Source of the DNA: Clostridiaceae bacterium
GTDB lineage: Bacteria; Bacillota; Clostridia; Lachnospirales; Lachnospiraceae
Assembly (NCBI GenBank): GCA_910574345.1
Contig: CAJSZV010000031.1
Span: forward strand, 1-55,484
Length of the DNA stretch: 55,484 nucleotides
Reading direction: 5' to 3'
Shown: positions 6,893-15,131 of the stretch, piece by piece
Layout: the number at the start of each line of letters is the position of its first letter
Numbering within the stretch: the first letter of the stretch is position 1
Program-made: the position numbers and the translations under genes
The notes under the pieces: generated by a model
The model's database searches: none
What the model saw: only the letters and a program-made list of their open reading frames with translations
What the model was told of the DNA's origin: nothing

Positions 6893-9211
6893 TCACTGGA
6901 TTCTCTCTAGTTTTGCAAATGAAGCGAACATTTTCTTTACACCGGACTTGTCAAAATTCACCGTGACCTCATAGTCCTTGGGACCGTCCTTTATATGCTC
7001 CACTGTCCCGGCGCCGAATTTTATGTGAGTTACACGGTCACCTTCCTGATAATCCAGGTTTTTAGCCTTTTGGACCGTAAATGTCTTCCCGAAGGCCGGC
7101 TGGGGGGGCGGCGTGACTTTGGCAAAAGAGTTGCCGCTGTATGTACTTCCCGCACCGGTTCCTGATGCGTAGGGATTGGCGGCGGCTTCCATCTTTTTGA
7201 AAGACAGTCTGGGCTCCAGCCGGCTGGCTTTTAACAGTTCCTCCGGAATCTCCTCCACAAACCGGCTCACCCTGCTGTATCTTGTCTCTCCTTTTATCAT
7301 GCGCATTCTGGCAGCAGTAATGGTCAGTTTTTTTCTGGCACGGGTGATTCCCACATAACACAGTCTCCGCTCCTCCTCCAGATCTCCCGGATCATCGGAA
7401 TAAATGGTCATGTAATTGGGAAAAAGACCGTCCTCCAAACCGCTTAAGTAAACATTTTCAAACTCCAGACCCTTGGCACTGTGGAGAGTCATAAGGGTAA
7501 TCCGCTTCTCTGTCGGGTCTAAGCGGTCCACATCCGCCACCAGAGCCACTTCCTCCAGAAATTCTTCCAGGGATGGAGCCTTGGCACCGGACCAATAGCT
7601 GACTGCCTTGTTGATCAGCTCGTCTATGTTCTCCAGACGGCTTTCCGCTTCCACTTCCCCTTCCTGCTCCAGTTCTTCCCGATAACCTGTCTCATCCAAA
7701 ATATCCCTGATCAGCTGATGCAGGGTGTAGTCTTTTTCTTTCATTCTGATACGGAACTCTTCAATCAGATCCGTAAATTTCCCGATCTTATCAGCCGCTT
7801 TTCCAAGACCCGGAATCACTTTGGCTCTGCACATAGCCTCATACATGCTGTAATCATTCGCCGACGCGAAAACAGTCACTTTTCCTATGGAAGCGGCTCC
7901 GATTCCCCGCTTCGGCACGTTGACAACCCGGCTTACGGCCAGGTCATCCCTTCCGTTGGAAATGGTCTTCAGGTATGCCAGGATATCCTTGATCTCTTTT
8001 CTCTGATAGAAATTTACCCCGCCCACCAGGCGGTAGGGCACATTGTAGCTGATGCACTGTTCTTCCAACATACGGGACTGAGCGTTGGTTCGGTACAAAA
8101 CAGCACATTCTTCAAAAGGACATCCCTTTGCCAGAATATCTCTGATGATAAACTCCGCTTCCTCATAAGCCTGATCAAACTGCCGGTAAACAATGGGATC
8201 CCCTTTGCCGTTGGCGGTCCAAAGGGTCTTATCCTTCCTGCCTTTGTTATTCCTGATGACAAAATTAGCCGCATCCAGAATATTCTGGGTGGAACGGTAA
8301 TTCTGTTCCAGCTTGATGACCCTGGCCCCCGGAAATGATTCCTCAAAATTCAGAATATTGCCTATATCAGCGCCCCTGAATTTGTAAATAGACTGGTCGT
8401 CATCCCCCACTACACACAGGTTCCTGTATTTGGAAGCGAGAAGACGAACCAACTCGAACTGCGCTTTGTTGGTATCCTGGTACTCGTCAACCATAATATA
8501 CCGAAAACGTTCCTGGTAGTAGTCAAGGACCTCCGGCTGAGTCCGAAACAGCTCCACGGTCTTCATAATCAGATCATCAAAATCCAGAGCATTATTCTTC
8601 TTAAGAAATTTCTGATATTCTTCATAGATCCTGGCGACCATCTGCTCTCTGGCATCCCCAGCCGCCAGCCGCATATACTCGGAAGGCGTAATCAGTTCAT
8701 TCTTGGCGCCGGAAATGTATCCGGCAACTTCCCGTTCCTTGTAAAGCTTGCTGTTTACATTCATAGCCTTATAAACCTGCTTCATCACCGTCTTCTGGTC
8801 ATCCGTATCATAGATGGTAAAATTCGTTTCGTATCCGAGAAAGTCAATATGTCTTCTCAGAATTCTGACGCAGGCGGAATGAAAGGTGCTGACCCAGACA
8901 CTGGATGCCCCTGCCTCTACCTGCCGGTCCACACGTTCTCTCATCTCCCCTGCAGCCTTGTTGGTAAATGTAATAGCCAGAATATTCCAGGGATTCACCT
9001 GCTTTTTCTCAATCAGGTAAGCAATTCTGTGAGTCAGTACTCTGGTTTTTCCCGAACCGGCTCCTGCCAGGACTAAAACCGGTCCCTCCGTACAGAATAC
9101 GGCTTCCCTCTGCATAGGGTTTAAGAGTTCATATCCCTTTAAGTCTTCCTGAATTTCCGCGCACGCATCAGGTGTCCGGTCACCTCCGGACAGCAACATT
9201 TCACGATTCAT
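6893..9211 (-). CDS. pcrA: ATP-dependent DNA helicase PcrA (UvrD family)
   Basis: A 772-residue SF1A 3'-5' helicase used in nucleotide excision repair, clearing RNA polymerase and RecA, and replication restart. Visible motifs are Walker A AGAGSGKT near 53, AITFTNKAA (Ia), VDEYQDTN (II) near 240, GDDDQSIYKFRGA (III), QNYRS (IV), TLHSAKGLEF (V) and VGITRARK (VI). The C-terminus carries the Tudor-like segment GDRVTHIKFGAGTVEHI seen in Firmicute PcrA. It is full length. A terminator at 9238-9266 separates it from the upstream TSCPD gene. Confidence 0.95.
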   Translation of the reverse strand: MNREMLLSGGDRTPDACAEIQEDLKGYELLNPMQREAVFCTEGPVLVLAGAGSGKTRVLTHRIAYLIEKKQVNPWNILAITFTNKAAGEMRERVDRQVEAGASSVWVSTFHSACVRILRRHIDFLGYETNFTIYDTDDQKTVMKQVYKAMNVNSKLYKEREVAGYISGAKNELITPSEYMRLAAGDAREQMVARIYEEYQKFLKKNNALDFDDLIMKTVELFRTQPEVLDYYQERFRYIMVDEYQDTNKAQFELVRLLASKYRNLCVVGDDDQSIYKFRGADIGNILNFEESFPGARVIKLEQNYRSTQNILDAANFVIRNNKGRKDKTLWTANGKGDPIVYRQFDQAYEEAEFIIRDILAKGCPFEECAVLYRTNAQSRMLEEQCISYNVPYRLVGGVNFYQRKEIKDILAYLKTISNGRDDLAVSRVVNVPKRGIGAASIGKVTVFASANDYSMYEAMCRAKVIPGLGKAADKIGKFTDLIEEFRIRMKEKDYTLHQLIRDILDETGYREELEQEGEVEAESRLENIDELINKAVSYWSGAKAPSLEEFLEEVALVADVDRLDPTEKRITLMTLHSAKGLEFENVYLSGLEDGLFPNYMTIYSDDPGDLEEERRLCYVGITRARKKLTITAARMRMIKGETRYSRVSRFVEEIPEELLKASRLEPRLSFKKMEAAANPYASGTGAGSTYSGNSFAKVTPPPQPAFGKTFTVQKAKNLDYQEGDRVTHIKFGAGTVEHIKDGPKDYEVTVNFDKSGVKKMFASFAKLERIQ

Positions 9212-9237
9212 TTTCTCCTGCCTTTTCTTTTCAGACC

Positions 9238-9266
9238 AAAAAGGCCCTGATACTACAGGACCTTTT
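9238..9266 (-). terminator. Terminator after the TSCPD gene
   Basis: AAAGGTCCTG and CAGGGCCTTT pair around TAGTAT on the minus strand with a following T-run. It lies between the TSCPD gene stop and the pcrA start. Confidence 0.7.
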
Positions 9267-9306
9267 CCTGAACCATATAGTTCTCTCCTGGAACATCCTC
9301 TGCCAT

Positions 9307-9561
9307 CTACCTGGACTCTTCATACGCTTTGCGCACCACACGGGCCAGTTGGTCTGCACAGGACGTGGACTTATTGCCGCATATATTGCCCCTTAGATAC
9401 CCTTCGATCTGTTCCACGGTCATGCCGTCAACCAGCTTGCCGATGGCTTTCAGGTTCCCGTTGCAGCCGTTGGTAAACACCACATTGGTTACCACATCTC
9501 CGTTCAAGTCAAAGCTGATCTTGTTAGAACATACTCCCTGAGGTTTCATCTCATATCTCAT
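9307..9561 (-). CDS. TSCPD domain protein (TIGR03905 type)
   Basis: An 84-residue protein matching the small TSCPD family related to the C-terminal domain of B12-dependent ribonucleotide reductases. The motif with a conserved Cys is near the end (STSCADQLARVV), and two earlier Cys residues are in CNGNLKAI and ICGNKS. AGGAGTGAGATTC precedes the ATG. The biochemical role of the stand-alone family is not established. It forms a short minus-strand run with ridA. Confidence 0.85.
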   Translation of the reverse strand: MRYEMKPQGVCSNKISFDLNGDVVTNVVFTNGCNGNLKAIGKLVDGMTVEQIEGYLRGNICGNKSTSCADQLARVVRKAYEESR

Positions 9562-9598
9562 ATGAATCTCACTCCTATCTGTTCACTGCCTGTCTGGA

Positions 9599-9982
9599 TT
9601 ATTTGCCGCAGTAAGCAACGGCTTCTATCTCAACTAATGCACTTTTCGGAATGGCAGCTACTTCAAATGCCGCTCTTGCCGGACATGCACCGGAGAAAAA
9701 TGTGGCATAAACCTCGTTCATAGCTCCAAAATCTCCCATATTCTGCAAAAGTACTGTGGTTTTTACAATATTCTCCATCCCCAGTCCTTCACTTTCGAGA
9801 ATTGCCTTAATGTTGGTCAGAGACTGTCTGGTCTGACTGCTGATGTCGGTTCCCGCAAACTCGCCTGTGGCCGGATTGATGGGAAGCTGACCGGATACAT
9901 ATACAAAATCTCCTGCCTGAATTGCCTGGGAATAGGGACCGATGGCAGCAGGGGCATTGGTTGTGGCATATACTTTCTTCAT
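9599..9982 (-). CDS. ridA: RidA family enamine/imine deaminase
   Basis: A 127-residue YjgF/YER057c/UK114 protein that hydrolyses reactive 2-aminoacrylate-type intermediates from PLP enzymes. Signatures are NAPAAIGPYSQAI at 9-21, VSGQLPINPATGE, the Arg of CPARAAFEVAAIPK near 105, and VEIEAVAY at the end. It would act as a cytosolic trimer. AGAGAGGAGAAATAG is before the ATG. Normal length. Confidence 0.95.
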   Translation of the reverse strand: MKKVYATTNAPAAIGPYSQAIQAGDFVYVSGQLPINPATGEFAGTDISSQTRQSLTNIKAILESEGLGMENIVKTTVLLQNMGDFGAMNEVYATFFSGACPARAAFEVAAIPKSALVEIEAVAYCGK

Positions 9983-10067
9983 AATCTATTTCTCCTCTCT
10001 CGTAGTCTCATGGGGTTTATTATACAGAATATAGCGGGGGATTGCAAGGGGAATCATTTATACTATT

Positions 10068-10175
10068 TTAAATGGATATGCGCATCGTGGGGATTTTAAG
10101 TTTCTTTGCATCGGTGACTTCCGCATAAATGTCCATCGTAGTTTCAATACATGGCAGCTGTTCGCTCTTCCAAGT
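10068..10175 (-). pseudogene. C-terminal tail of a tyrosine recombinase
   Basis: Directly after the stop of the FeoA-like gene, in the same frame, lie 35 codons reading ..EQLPCIETTMDIYAEV-TDAKK... This matches the end of Tn916-type integrases, where TTMDIY holds the catalytic tyrosine. Nothing upstream of it encodes the rest of a recombinase. It is a scar showing that an element once joined or left beside the FeoA gene, and the FeoA 3' end may itself be altered by that junction. Confidence 0.5.
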
Positions 10176-10463
10176 TCACCGACTCCCGGATGTTCCACTG
10201 CCATTGTCCTTTGTGTGGCATGGTTTTTCCGCTTTGATATGGACTTGCTCCACTGTGATTTTTTGCGCTTCATCAAGCCGCAAAGTCAATTCATATCCCC
10301 TTAGCTCAATCTGCACCGAATCGCCCATAGGTGCAATTTTTTGAAGCGCAACCTCCGTTTTTGGTGTAAGCCCCATATCAAGTAAGTGATGCCGAAGTGC
10401 GCCTGTTCCTCCTGCGGAACGGATAAAGGCGCTCTGCTTTGACTTCAGTTCATCCATTGTCAT
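10176..10463 (-). CDS. FeoA-domain protein
   Basis: A 95-residue protein with an SH3-like FeoA fold (residues 15-78: GGTGALRHHLLDMGLTPKTE, then the beta-rich IAPMGDSVQIELRGYELTLRL). FeoA domains support FeoB ferrous iron uptake or act in DtxR regulators. No feoB follows. The last 15 residues (PCHTKDNGSGTSGSR) resemble a linker and end where a recombinase fragment begins, so the gene may be truncated from a longer protein. It is the last gene of the metal operon, 18 bp after the ArsR gene, so co-regulation by metal is likely. Confidence 0.75.
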   Translation of the reverse strand: MTMDELKSKQSAFIRSAGGTGALRHHLLDMGLTPKTEVALQKIAPMGDSVQIELRGYELTLRLDEAQKITVEQVHIKAEKPCHTKDNGSGTSGSR

Positions 10464-10481
10464 CTTATCATCACCTCATTT

Positions 10482-10802
10482 TCACGGTTGCAGAATGTGT
10501 TCTGTTCCTTTTTCAAGAACCATCTGCACATGTTCATCCACTAAAGTATAAAAGATCATTTTTCCATACCTCCGCCTCCTCACCAGCTTATTTGACTTTA
10601 AAAGGTTTAGCTGGTGGGACACCGCAGACTGCGTAATTCCAAGCTGCTCTGCCAAATCACCAACACATGAATCCTGCTCCATTAAAAGGAGCAGGATTCG
10701 GATACGGGTAGGGTTCCCAAGCACCTTGAAAAATTCCGTTAATATATGCAAATCACTTTCCTTCAATTCTTTGGAAAAATGACTATCCTGATATTCTGTC
10801 AA
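10482..10802 (-). CDS. ArsR/SmtB metal-sensing repressor
   Basis: A 106-residue winged-helix repressor. The recognition helix is GITQSAVSHQLNLLKSNKLV and the wing RRRRYGKMIFYTL. Near the C-terminus the pattern D-x-H-x10-H (DEHV...TEH) fits the alpha-5 zinc site of SmtB/CzrA proteins, although the final ligand position is Gln instead of His/Glu. A Cys in DSCVGDL could contribute to an alpha-3N-type site. It lies 16 bp downstream of the ATPase gene, and binding to the two TTAAACA-type dyads upstream of the operon genes is a reasonable prediction. Confidence 0.9.
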   Translation of the reverse strand: MTEYQDSHFSKELKESDLHILTEFFKVLGNPTRIRILLLLMEQDSCVGDLAEQLGITQSAVSHQLNLLKSNKLVRRRRYGKMIFYTLVDEHVQMVLEKGTEHILQP

Positions 10803-10818
10803 AGGAACCCCTCTTTCC

Positions 10819-12834
10819 TTACAGTTTTTTCACAAACAGGCAACGGATCGCATTCAGAACCGCAAGAATCATAACACCTACATCCGCAAAAATAGCCAGA
10901 TACATATTTGCGATTCCCACAGCCCCTAATGCAAGGCAGGCAAATTTCACTACAAGCGCCATCGAAATATTCTGGTAAACAATCCGCAGACATTTCCTTG
11001 AAATCTTGATTGCTTTTGCAATCTTAATCGGATCGTCATCCATCAGAACAATGTCAGCCGCTTCGATTGCCGCATCTGAACCCATTGCGCCCATAGCAAT
11101 ACCTATGTCCGCTCTGGAAAGCACCGGCGCATCATTGATACCATCGCCAACAAATGCCAGCTTTGCTTTGCCTACCTTCACCCGCAATAGTTCTTCTACC
11201 TTTTCTACCTTGTCAGCCGGAAGAAGCTCACTGTAAACCTCATCAATTCCAAGTGAGGCAGCAACCTGATTTGCCACTTTCTTTGCATCCCCGGTCAGCA
11301 TGACTGCTCTTTCTACCCCGGCTTTCTTTAACTCCGCAATTGCCGCCTTAGAATGAGGCTTTATAATATCGGAGATTACGATATGTCCCGCATATTTCCC
11401 ACCCACTGCCATGTGAATAATCGTACCTGTCTGATGACAATCCTGATAAGGAATGTTTAAGTGCTTCATCAATTTGTCATTACCAGCAGCAACCTTTATG
11501 CCGTCTACTTTTGCAGTCACGCCATTTCCACTGATTTCCTGTATATCCGCCACACGGGTTCTGTCAATCTCTTTTCCATATGCCCGCTGTAAGCTCTTGC
11601 TGATCGGGTGGGAAGAAGCGCTCTCTGCAAGAGCCGCATATTCCAACAGTTTCTCATTGTCTATGGTGGAGTGATGAATACCGTTTACTTCAAAAACACC
11701 CTTTGTCATCGTTCCGGTTTTATCAAAAACAACATACCTGGTCTGTGAAAGGATTTCCAGATAGTTGGAACCCTTTACCAGCACGCCCTCTTTGCTTGCG
11801 CCTCCTATTCCTGCAAAGAAACTCAAAGGAATGCTGATAACAAGCGCGCAGGGACAGCTGATAACAAGGAATGTCAACGCCCGGTAAATCCATACGCCCC
11901 AGTCAGCAGACAGTCCCATAAAAAGCATTCTGACAGCCGGAGGAAATAGCGCCAGCACCAATGCCGAACAGCAGACAGCCGGAGTATAGACTTTCGCAAA
12001 CTTCGAGATAAAATCTTCTGATTTTGATTTGCGGGAACTTGCATTTTCTACCAGATCCAAAATCTTAGAAACCGTAGATTCTCCAAACTCTTTTGTTGTC
12101 TGTATCTTCAATACCCCTGTCATACTGATACATCCACTAATTACCTCATCACCAACCTTTGCCTCCCTGGGCAGACTTTCCCCGGTCAATGCGCTGGTAT
12201 TCAGGCTGGAAGCTCCCTCAACAATTATTCCGTCAATCGGCACTTTCTCACCTGGCTGTACAACGATCACACTGCCAATCCCTACTTCGTCTGGATCTAC
12301 CTGCTCTAATTTCCCATTACTCTCAACATTTGCATAATCAGGACGAATATCCATCAGGTTACTGATATTGCGGCGGCTCTTGCCCACAGCATAGCCCTGA
12401 AACCATTCCCCGATCTGGTAAAACAGCATAACGGCAATCGCTTCCAGATAATCACCGTTCTCATAAACAGCAAGCGCCATCGCCCCAATCGTAGCCACTG
12501 CCATCAGAAAACTTTCGTCAAATACCTGGCGGTTTCTGATGCCTTTTGCCGCCTTCCTTAAAATGTCATATCCGATGATAAAATAATTGATCAGATAGCT
12601 GGCAAAGCGGATCCACCTTCCTGCAAAAGGAAATAAATAGCTGTCAGCCATATCAAACATCTCTGCTGAAACAACCTGAAGTGCCAGTAAGATTCCTGCG
12701 CTGACCAATATACGGATCATCATAACCCTTTGTTTTTTTGTCATACCATCCTTGCGGCTGCCGACAAAAATAAGAAGTACAGCAGCCATTATAATAACAA
12801 CTGTCAGCAATATACTGATTACTAATTCCTGCAT
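10819..12834 (-). CDS. Heavy-metal translocating P1B-ATPase (Zn/Cd/Pb type)
   Basis: A 671-residue membrane pump that exports divalent soft metals using ATP. The start ATG at 12834 is chosen because GGAG lies 8 bases upstream; an upstream in-frame TTG overlaps that site. Key motifs are TGES in the actuator domain, SCPCAL near 325 in the membrane, DKTGTMTKG near 369 (phosphorylated Asp), SSHPISKSL (HP motif), TGDAKK near 513 and GDGINDAP near 561. The last membrane segment has ADVGVM, the DxG typical of ZntA-like zinc/cadmium/lead pumps. It lacks the usual N-terminal metal-binding domain, which is supplied by the separate HMA protein just upstream. Confidence 0.93.
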   Translation of the reverse strand: MQELVISILLTVVIIMAAVLLIFVGSRKDGMTKKQRVMMIRILVSAGILLALQVVSAEMFDMADSYLFPFAGRWIRFASYLINYFIIGYDILRKAAKGIRNRQVFDESFLMAVATIGAMALAVYENGDYLEAIAVMLFYQIGEWFQGYAVGKSRRNISNLMDIRPDYANVESNGKLEQVDPDEVGIGSVIVVQPGEKVPIDGIIVEGASSLNTSALTGESLPREAKVGDEVISGCISMTGVLKIQTTKEFGESTVSKILDLVENASSRKSKSEDFISKFAKVYTPAVCCSALVLALFPPAVRMLFMGLSADWGVWIYRALTFLVISCPCALVISIPLSFFAGIGGASKEGVLVKGSNYLEILSQTRYVVFDKTGTMTKGVFEVNGIHHSTIDNEKLLEYAALAESASSHPISKSLQRAYGKEIDRTRVADIQEISGNGVTAKVDGIKVAAGNDKLMKHLNIPYQDCHQTGTIIHMAVGGKYAGHIVISDIIKPHSKAAIAELKKAGVERAVMLTGDAKKVANQVAASLGIDEVYSELLPADKVEKVEELLRVKVGKAKLAFVGDGINDAPVLSRADIGIAMGAMGSDAAIEAADIVLMDDDPIKIAKAIKISRKCLRIVYQNISMALVVKFACLALGAVGIANMYLAIFADVGVMILAVLNAIRCLFVKKL

Positions 12835-12858
12835 GGTAAAAGCTCCTTTCAAAATATG

Positions 12859-12874
12859 CTTAACTGTTTAATCG
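12859..12874 (-). promoter_or_regulatory. Candidate ArsR operator before the ATPase gene
   Basis: On the minus strand CGATTAAACAGTTAAG lies 25 bases upstream of the ATPase ATG. It shares the TTAAACA core and dyad character with the site at 13202-13221 in front of the HMA gene, which suggests the same repressor binds both. Confidence 0.45.
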
Positions 12875-12885
12875 TTTTCGATAAA

Positions 12886-12928
12886 AAAGACACCCCAAAA
12901 CTGCAACCGGGCATTTTCAGGGTGTCAC
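12886..12928 (-). terminator. Terminator or attenuator between HMA and ATPase genes
   Basis: On the minus strand GACACCCTGAAAA pairs with TTTTGGGGTGTC around a 12-base loop and is followed by TTTTTT. It should end most HMA transcripts, giving more chaperone than pump from the upstream promoter. Confidence 0.75.
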
Positions 12929-12949
12929 CTTTTCATGGGCAGCTACCGC

Positions 12950-13168
12950 TTACAGGAAAATCTCGCAGTCCGGCTCCACTTTCTTGCAGGCATCCAGCAC
13001 GTTCTTCATAACATCCTTCGGCTCCTGCCCCTCGTCAAATTCCACAATCATCTTCTGTGTCATGAAATTAACGGTTGCGCTCTTCACACCGGCAGTCTTG
13101 CGGGCCGCATCCTCCATCAAATTTGCGCAGTTGGCACAGTCTACCTCGATCTTGTAAGTTTTCTTCAT
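12950..13168 (-). CDS. Heavy-metal-associated (HMA) metallochaperone
   Basis: A 72-residue single-domain HMA protein with beta-alpha-beta-beta-alpha-beta fold. The metal loop is CANC (residues 11-14) instead of the copper-type CxGC, preceded by Asp (DCANC), a form common in zinc/cadmium domains. AAGGAGGACTTTACA precedes the ATG. It is the first gene of the metal operon and probably hands metal to the ATPase, which lacks its own N-terminal HMA domain. Confidence 0.9.
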   Translation of the reverse strand: MKKTYKIEVDCANCANLMEDAARKTAGVKSATVNFMTQKMIVEFDEGQEPKDVMKNVLDACKKVEPDCEIFL

Positions 13169-13201
13169 TGTAAAGTCCTCCTTGTTATTTTTAAATTCAG
13201 C

Positions 13202-13261
13202 GATTAAGTACTTGTTTAATCATCGTAGCCGTAGTATAATACGGAAAAAGACACACGTCAA
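13202..13261 (-). promoter_or_regulatory. HMA-operon promoter with ArsR-type operator
   Basis: On the minus strand TTGACG (13261-13256), 17 bases, and TATACT (13238-13233) form a strong promoter. Just downstream of the predicted start lies GATTAA-N8-TTAATC (13202-13221), an inverted repeat with the TTAAACA core found in ArsR/SmtB operators. Binding there would block early elongation. Confidence 0.65.
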
Positions 13262-13279
13262 TATCCCCAACGCATTCCC

Positions 13280-13313
13280 TCCCAAACGGGCGAAAAGTAT
13301 TTCCGTTTGGGCG
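13280..13313. repeat. 9-bp hairpin in intergenic repeat zone
   Basis: CCCAAACGG pairs exactly with CCGTTTGGG around about 15 bases. It lies beside the palindromic element at 13322-13389. No T-run follows, so it is not a clear terminator. Confidence 0.5.
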
Positions 13314-13321
13314 AAATGCAA

Positions 13322-13389
13322 GTCAAAGACCCCGCTGCAAGCAACGGGGCATCAAATTTGTAGCGCTGCAGAGCAGCGGGGTATTTGAC
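13322..13389. repeat. 68-bp palindromic interspersed element
   Basis: GTCAAAGACCCCGCTGC at the left end matches the complement of the right end (GCAGCGGGGTATTTGAC) at 16 of 17 positions. A second dyad (AAGCAACGGGG / GCGCTGCAGAGC) lies inside. The design resembles REP/MITE-type elements, and from memory this GC-rich type with CCCCGCTGC ends recurs between genes in Lachnospiraceae. It lies in the leader of the second ArsR gene. Confidence 0.6.
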
Positions 13390-13469
13390 CCTCGCGGCAG
13401 TCGCCAAATGTGCGTGCAAGCATGCCCGCTTGGCTCGTTGCTCGCGGGAATAAAAGAAAGGAAAACAAT

Positions 13470-13838
13470 ATGGACAATATGAAATTACCACACCAACATG
13501 GAGAAGGACAGCAGATTGTACTTATCCAAAAGCAATTAGATCATGTAGATTATTTCCAGACCGTAGCGGAAATTTTCAAACAACTTGGCGACACCACCAG
13601 AATCCGCATTTTCTGGCTTCTCTGCCACCAGGAAGAATGTGTCCTCAATATTTCAGATATGCTTCATATGTCAAGTCCGGCAGTGTCACATCATCTCAGA
13701 CCATTGAAAAACAGCGGTCTTATTGTTTGCCGGCGTGAAGGAAAAGAAGTTTACTACCGCGCCGCAGATACGCCACAGGGGCGTCTGCTGCATCAGATGA
13801 TTGAACAGGTTATGGAAATCACCTGCCCAAAATTGTGA
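13470..13838 (+). CDS. ArsR-family repressor, second copy
   Basis: A 122-residue winged-helix regulator. The start is ATG 13470, with AAAGAAAGGAAAAC before it. A His-rich N-terminus (PHQHGEG) precedes the core. The recognition helix is MLHMSSPAVSHHLRPLKNSG and the wing RREGKEVYYRA. CHQEEC within the DNA-binding region is like the CxxxxC seen in alpha-3 metal sites of ArsR/CadC proteins, and ITCPKL ends the protein with another Cys. It is divergent from the HMA operon, so both ArsR proteins may act there. It is followed at 10 bp by an AraC regulator. Confidence 0.9.
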   Translation: MDNMKLPHQHGEGQQIVLIQKQLDHVDYFQTVAEIFKQLGDTTRIRIFWLLCHQEECVLNISDMLHMSSPAVSHHLRPLKNSGLIVCRREGKEVYYRAADTPQGRLLHQMIEQVMEITCPKL

Positions 13839-13848
13839 GGTCTGTCTT

Positions 13849-14751
13849 ATGAATGAGGAATTGAGAAAAATACAAAAAAATGTGGAGAAATTACATCAAG
13901 AGGTATCACAAACTCTCATTCCGCTTTATCCCGGTATTGAGTTATGCTATCTTACATTTTCAACCGATTCTTTTTCTGTGCAGCATAAGGCTGTATCACA
14001 CATGGTTCAGATTAACTACTGCAAATCCGGACAGCTTATGTGGGAGATGAAAAACGGAAACCGTATTTATCTGAATCCGGGAGATTTTTCTCTCCATACC
14101 ATGAAAACCTGTACAGATTCCGTACTTACCTTTCCAAATAATATGTATCAAGGATTCTGCATCTATATTGACCTACAAGAAGCCTCTGACAATCCTCCCG
14201 AATTGTTAAAAAACTTTGGTATTTTTGAAACCATATTACCCGAAAAATTCTGCAAAGATGACCATCCTGCCTTTCTTGCCGGAAATGAGCAGACAGAAAG
14301 TATTTTTTCTGCATTTTATAACCAGCCCGAAACATTTATGTTTCCATACCAAAAGATCAAGATTTTGGAATTGCTGCTTTACCTTGCCAAAATGGAGTTT
14401 ACTCCCCAAAGCAAACTGGCTGAATATCAATTCGAGCTGACTGAAACGATTCGGAAAATCCATGACCAGCTTTTGCAGCACATGGAGCAGAGAATTACCA
14501 TAGAGGAACTTTCAAGACAATATCTCATCAATCCAACAACTTTGAAAAATGCTTTTAAGTCAGTCTATGGAACTTCCATTGCGGCACATATCAAGGAACA
14601 CCGAATGCGACAGGCTGCCCGTATGTTAATAGAGTCTAATATGAATATAGCACAGATCGCACAAGCTGTCGGCTATGATAGCCAAAGTAAGTTTACAACT
14701 GCATTTAAAGCATATTTTAAAGTCCTTCCTAGAGAATATCGAAAAAAATAA
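13849..14751 (+). CDS. AraC-family transcriptional regulator
   Basis: A 300-residue regulator. The N-terminal about 190 residues form a cupin-like sensing domain (GQLMWEMKNGNRIYLNPGDF). Residues about 205-300 form the double HTH (ITIEELSRQYLINPTTLKNA and MNIAQIAQAVGYDSQSKFTT-AFK). This pattern matches the regulators of iron or siderophore and efflux genes in Clostridia. The start follows TGTGAGGTCTGTCTT. It lies just after the second ArsR gene and may be cotranscribed. Targets are unknown. Confidence 0.88.
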   Translation: MNEELRKIQKNVEKLHQEVSQTLIPLYPGIELCYLTFSTDSFSVQHKAVSHMVQINYCKSGQLMWEMKNGNRIYLNPGDFSLHTMKTCTDSVLTFPNNMYQGFCIYIDLQEASDNPPELLKNFGIFETILPEKFCKDDHPAFLAGNEQTESIFSAFYNQPETFMFPYQKIKILELLLYLAKMEFTPQSKLAEYQFELTETIRKIHDQLLQHMEQRITIEELSRQYLINPTTLKNAFKSVYGTSIAAHIKEHRMRQAARMLIESNMNIAQIAQAVGYDSQSKFTTAFKAYFKVLPREYRKK

Positions 14752-14861
14752 TTTAAAGCTATATACCCCAAATCAACTGAACAGACACGAATCCAGACTG
14801 TTGTAAACCGGACAAGTTACAGCAGTTTTTTATGCCCAAATTTAGAAAGGGCGATGTAAAA

Positions 14862-15131
14862 ATGGCAAACAGGACACGCACCAAGCAAAATGAATTTCAT
14901 TTGGAAGTAAAGGGTAAGCAGACTTATTACCGCATCAGAAAATTAAGTAATGAGCTATGCAGATTTCTGCTCCTGATGCGGACAAAAGACTGTGAGATAA
15001 AAGGCGAATCCTTTGGGGAAGATACCCTCAAATTTATCTCCTTCCGCCCACTCCCTACATTTTATCTCAATATCCTTTTAGGCATAAATATTAATCTGGC
15101 TTATACTCAATACGGTGATAATCGGATATGA
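14862..15131 (+). CDS. Short hypothetical protein, possibly a gene remnant
   Basis: An open frame of 89 codons starting MANRTRTKQNEFHLEV, with AGAAAGGGCGATG upstream. The first residues resemble those of MobC-type relaxosome proteins, but the rest does not and becomes hydrophobic. The last 40 bases overlap the oppositely oriented Rrf2 gene, so the C-terminus is doubtful. It may be a remnant of a mobilisation gene joined to unrelated sequence. Low confidence. Confidence 0.3.
   Translation: MANRTRTKQNEFHLEVKGKQTYYRIRKLSNELCRFLLLMRTKDCEIKGESFGEDTLKFISFRPLPTFYLNILLGININLAYTQYGDNRI

Noticed and set aside
7718-8338. Plus-strand 206-codon frame inside pcrA
   Set aside because: pcrA motifs occupy the minus strand throughout, so this is antisense chance coding.
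10058-10276. Frame with HPGVGELG that looks like the FeoB N-terminal linker
   Set aside because: It overlaps the FeoA end in another frame and no FeoB G-domain follows; the recombinase tail in the FeoA frame explains the sequence better.
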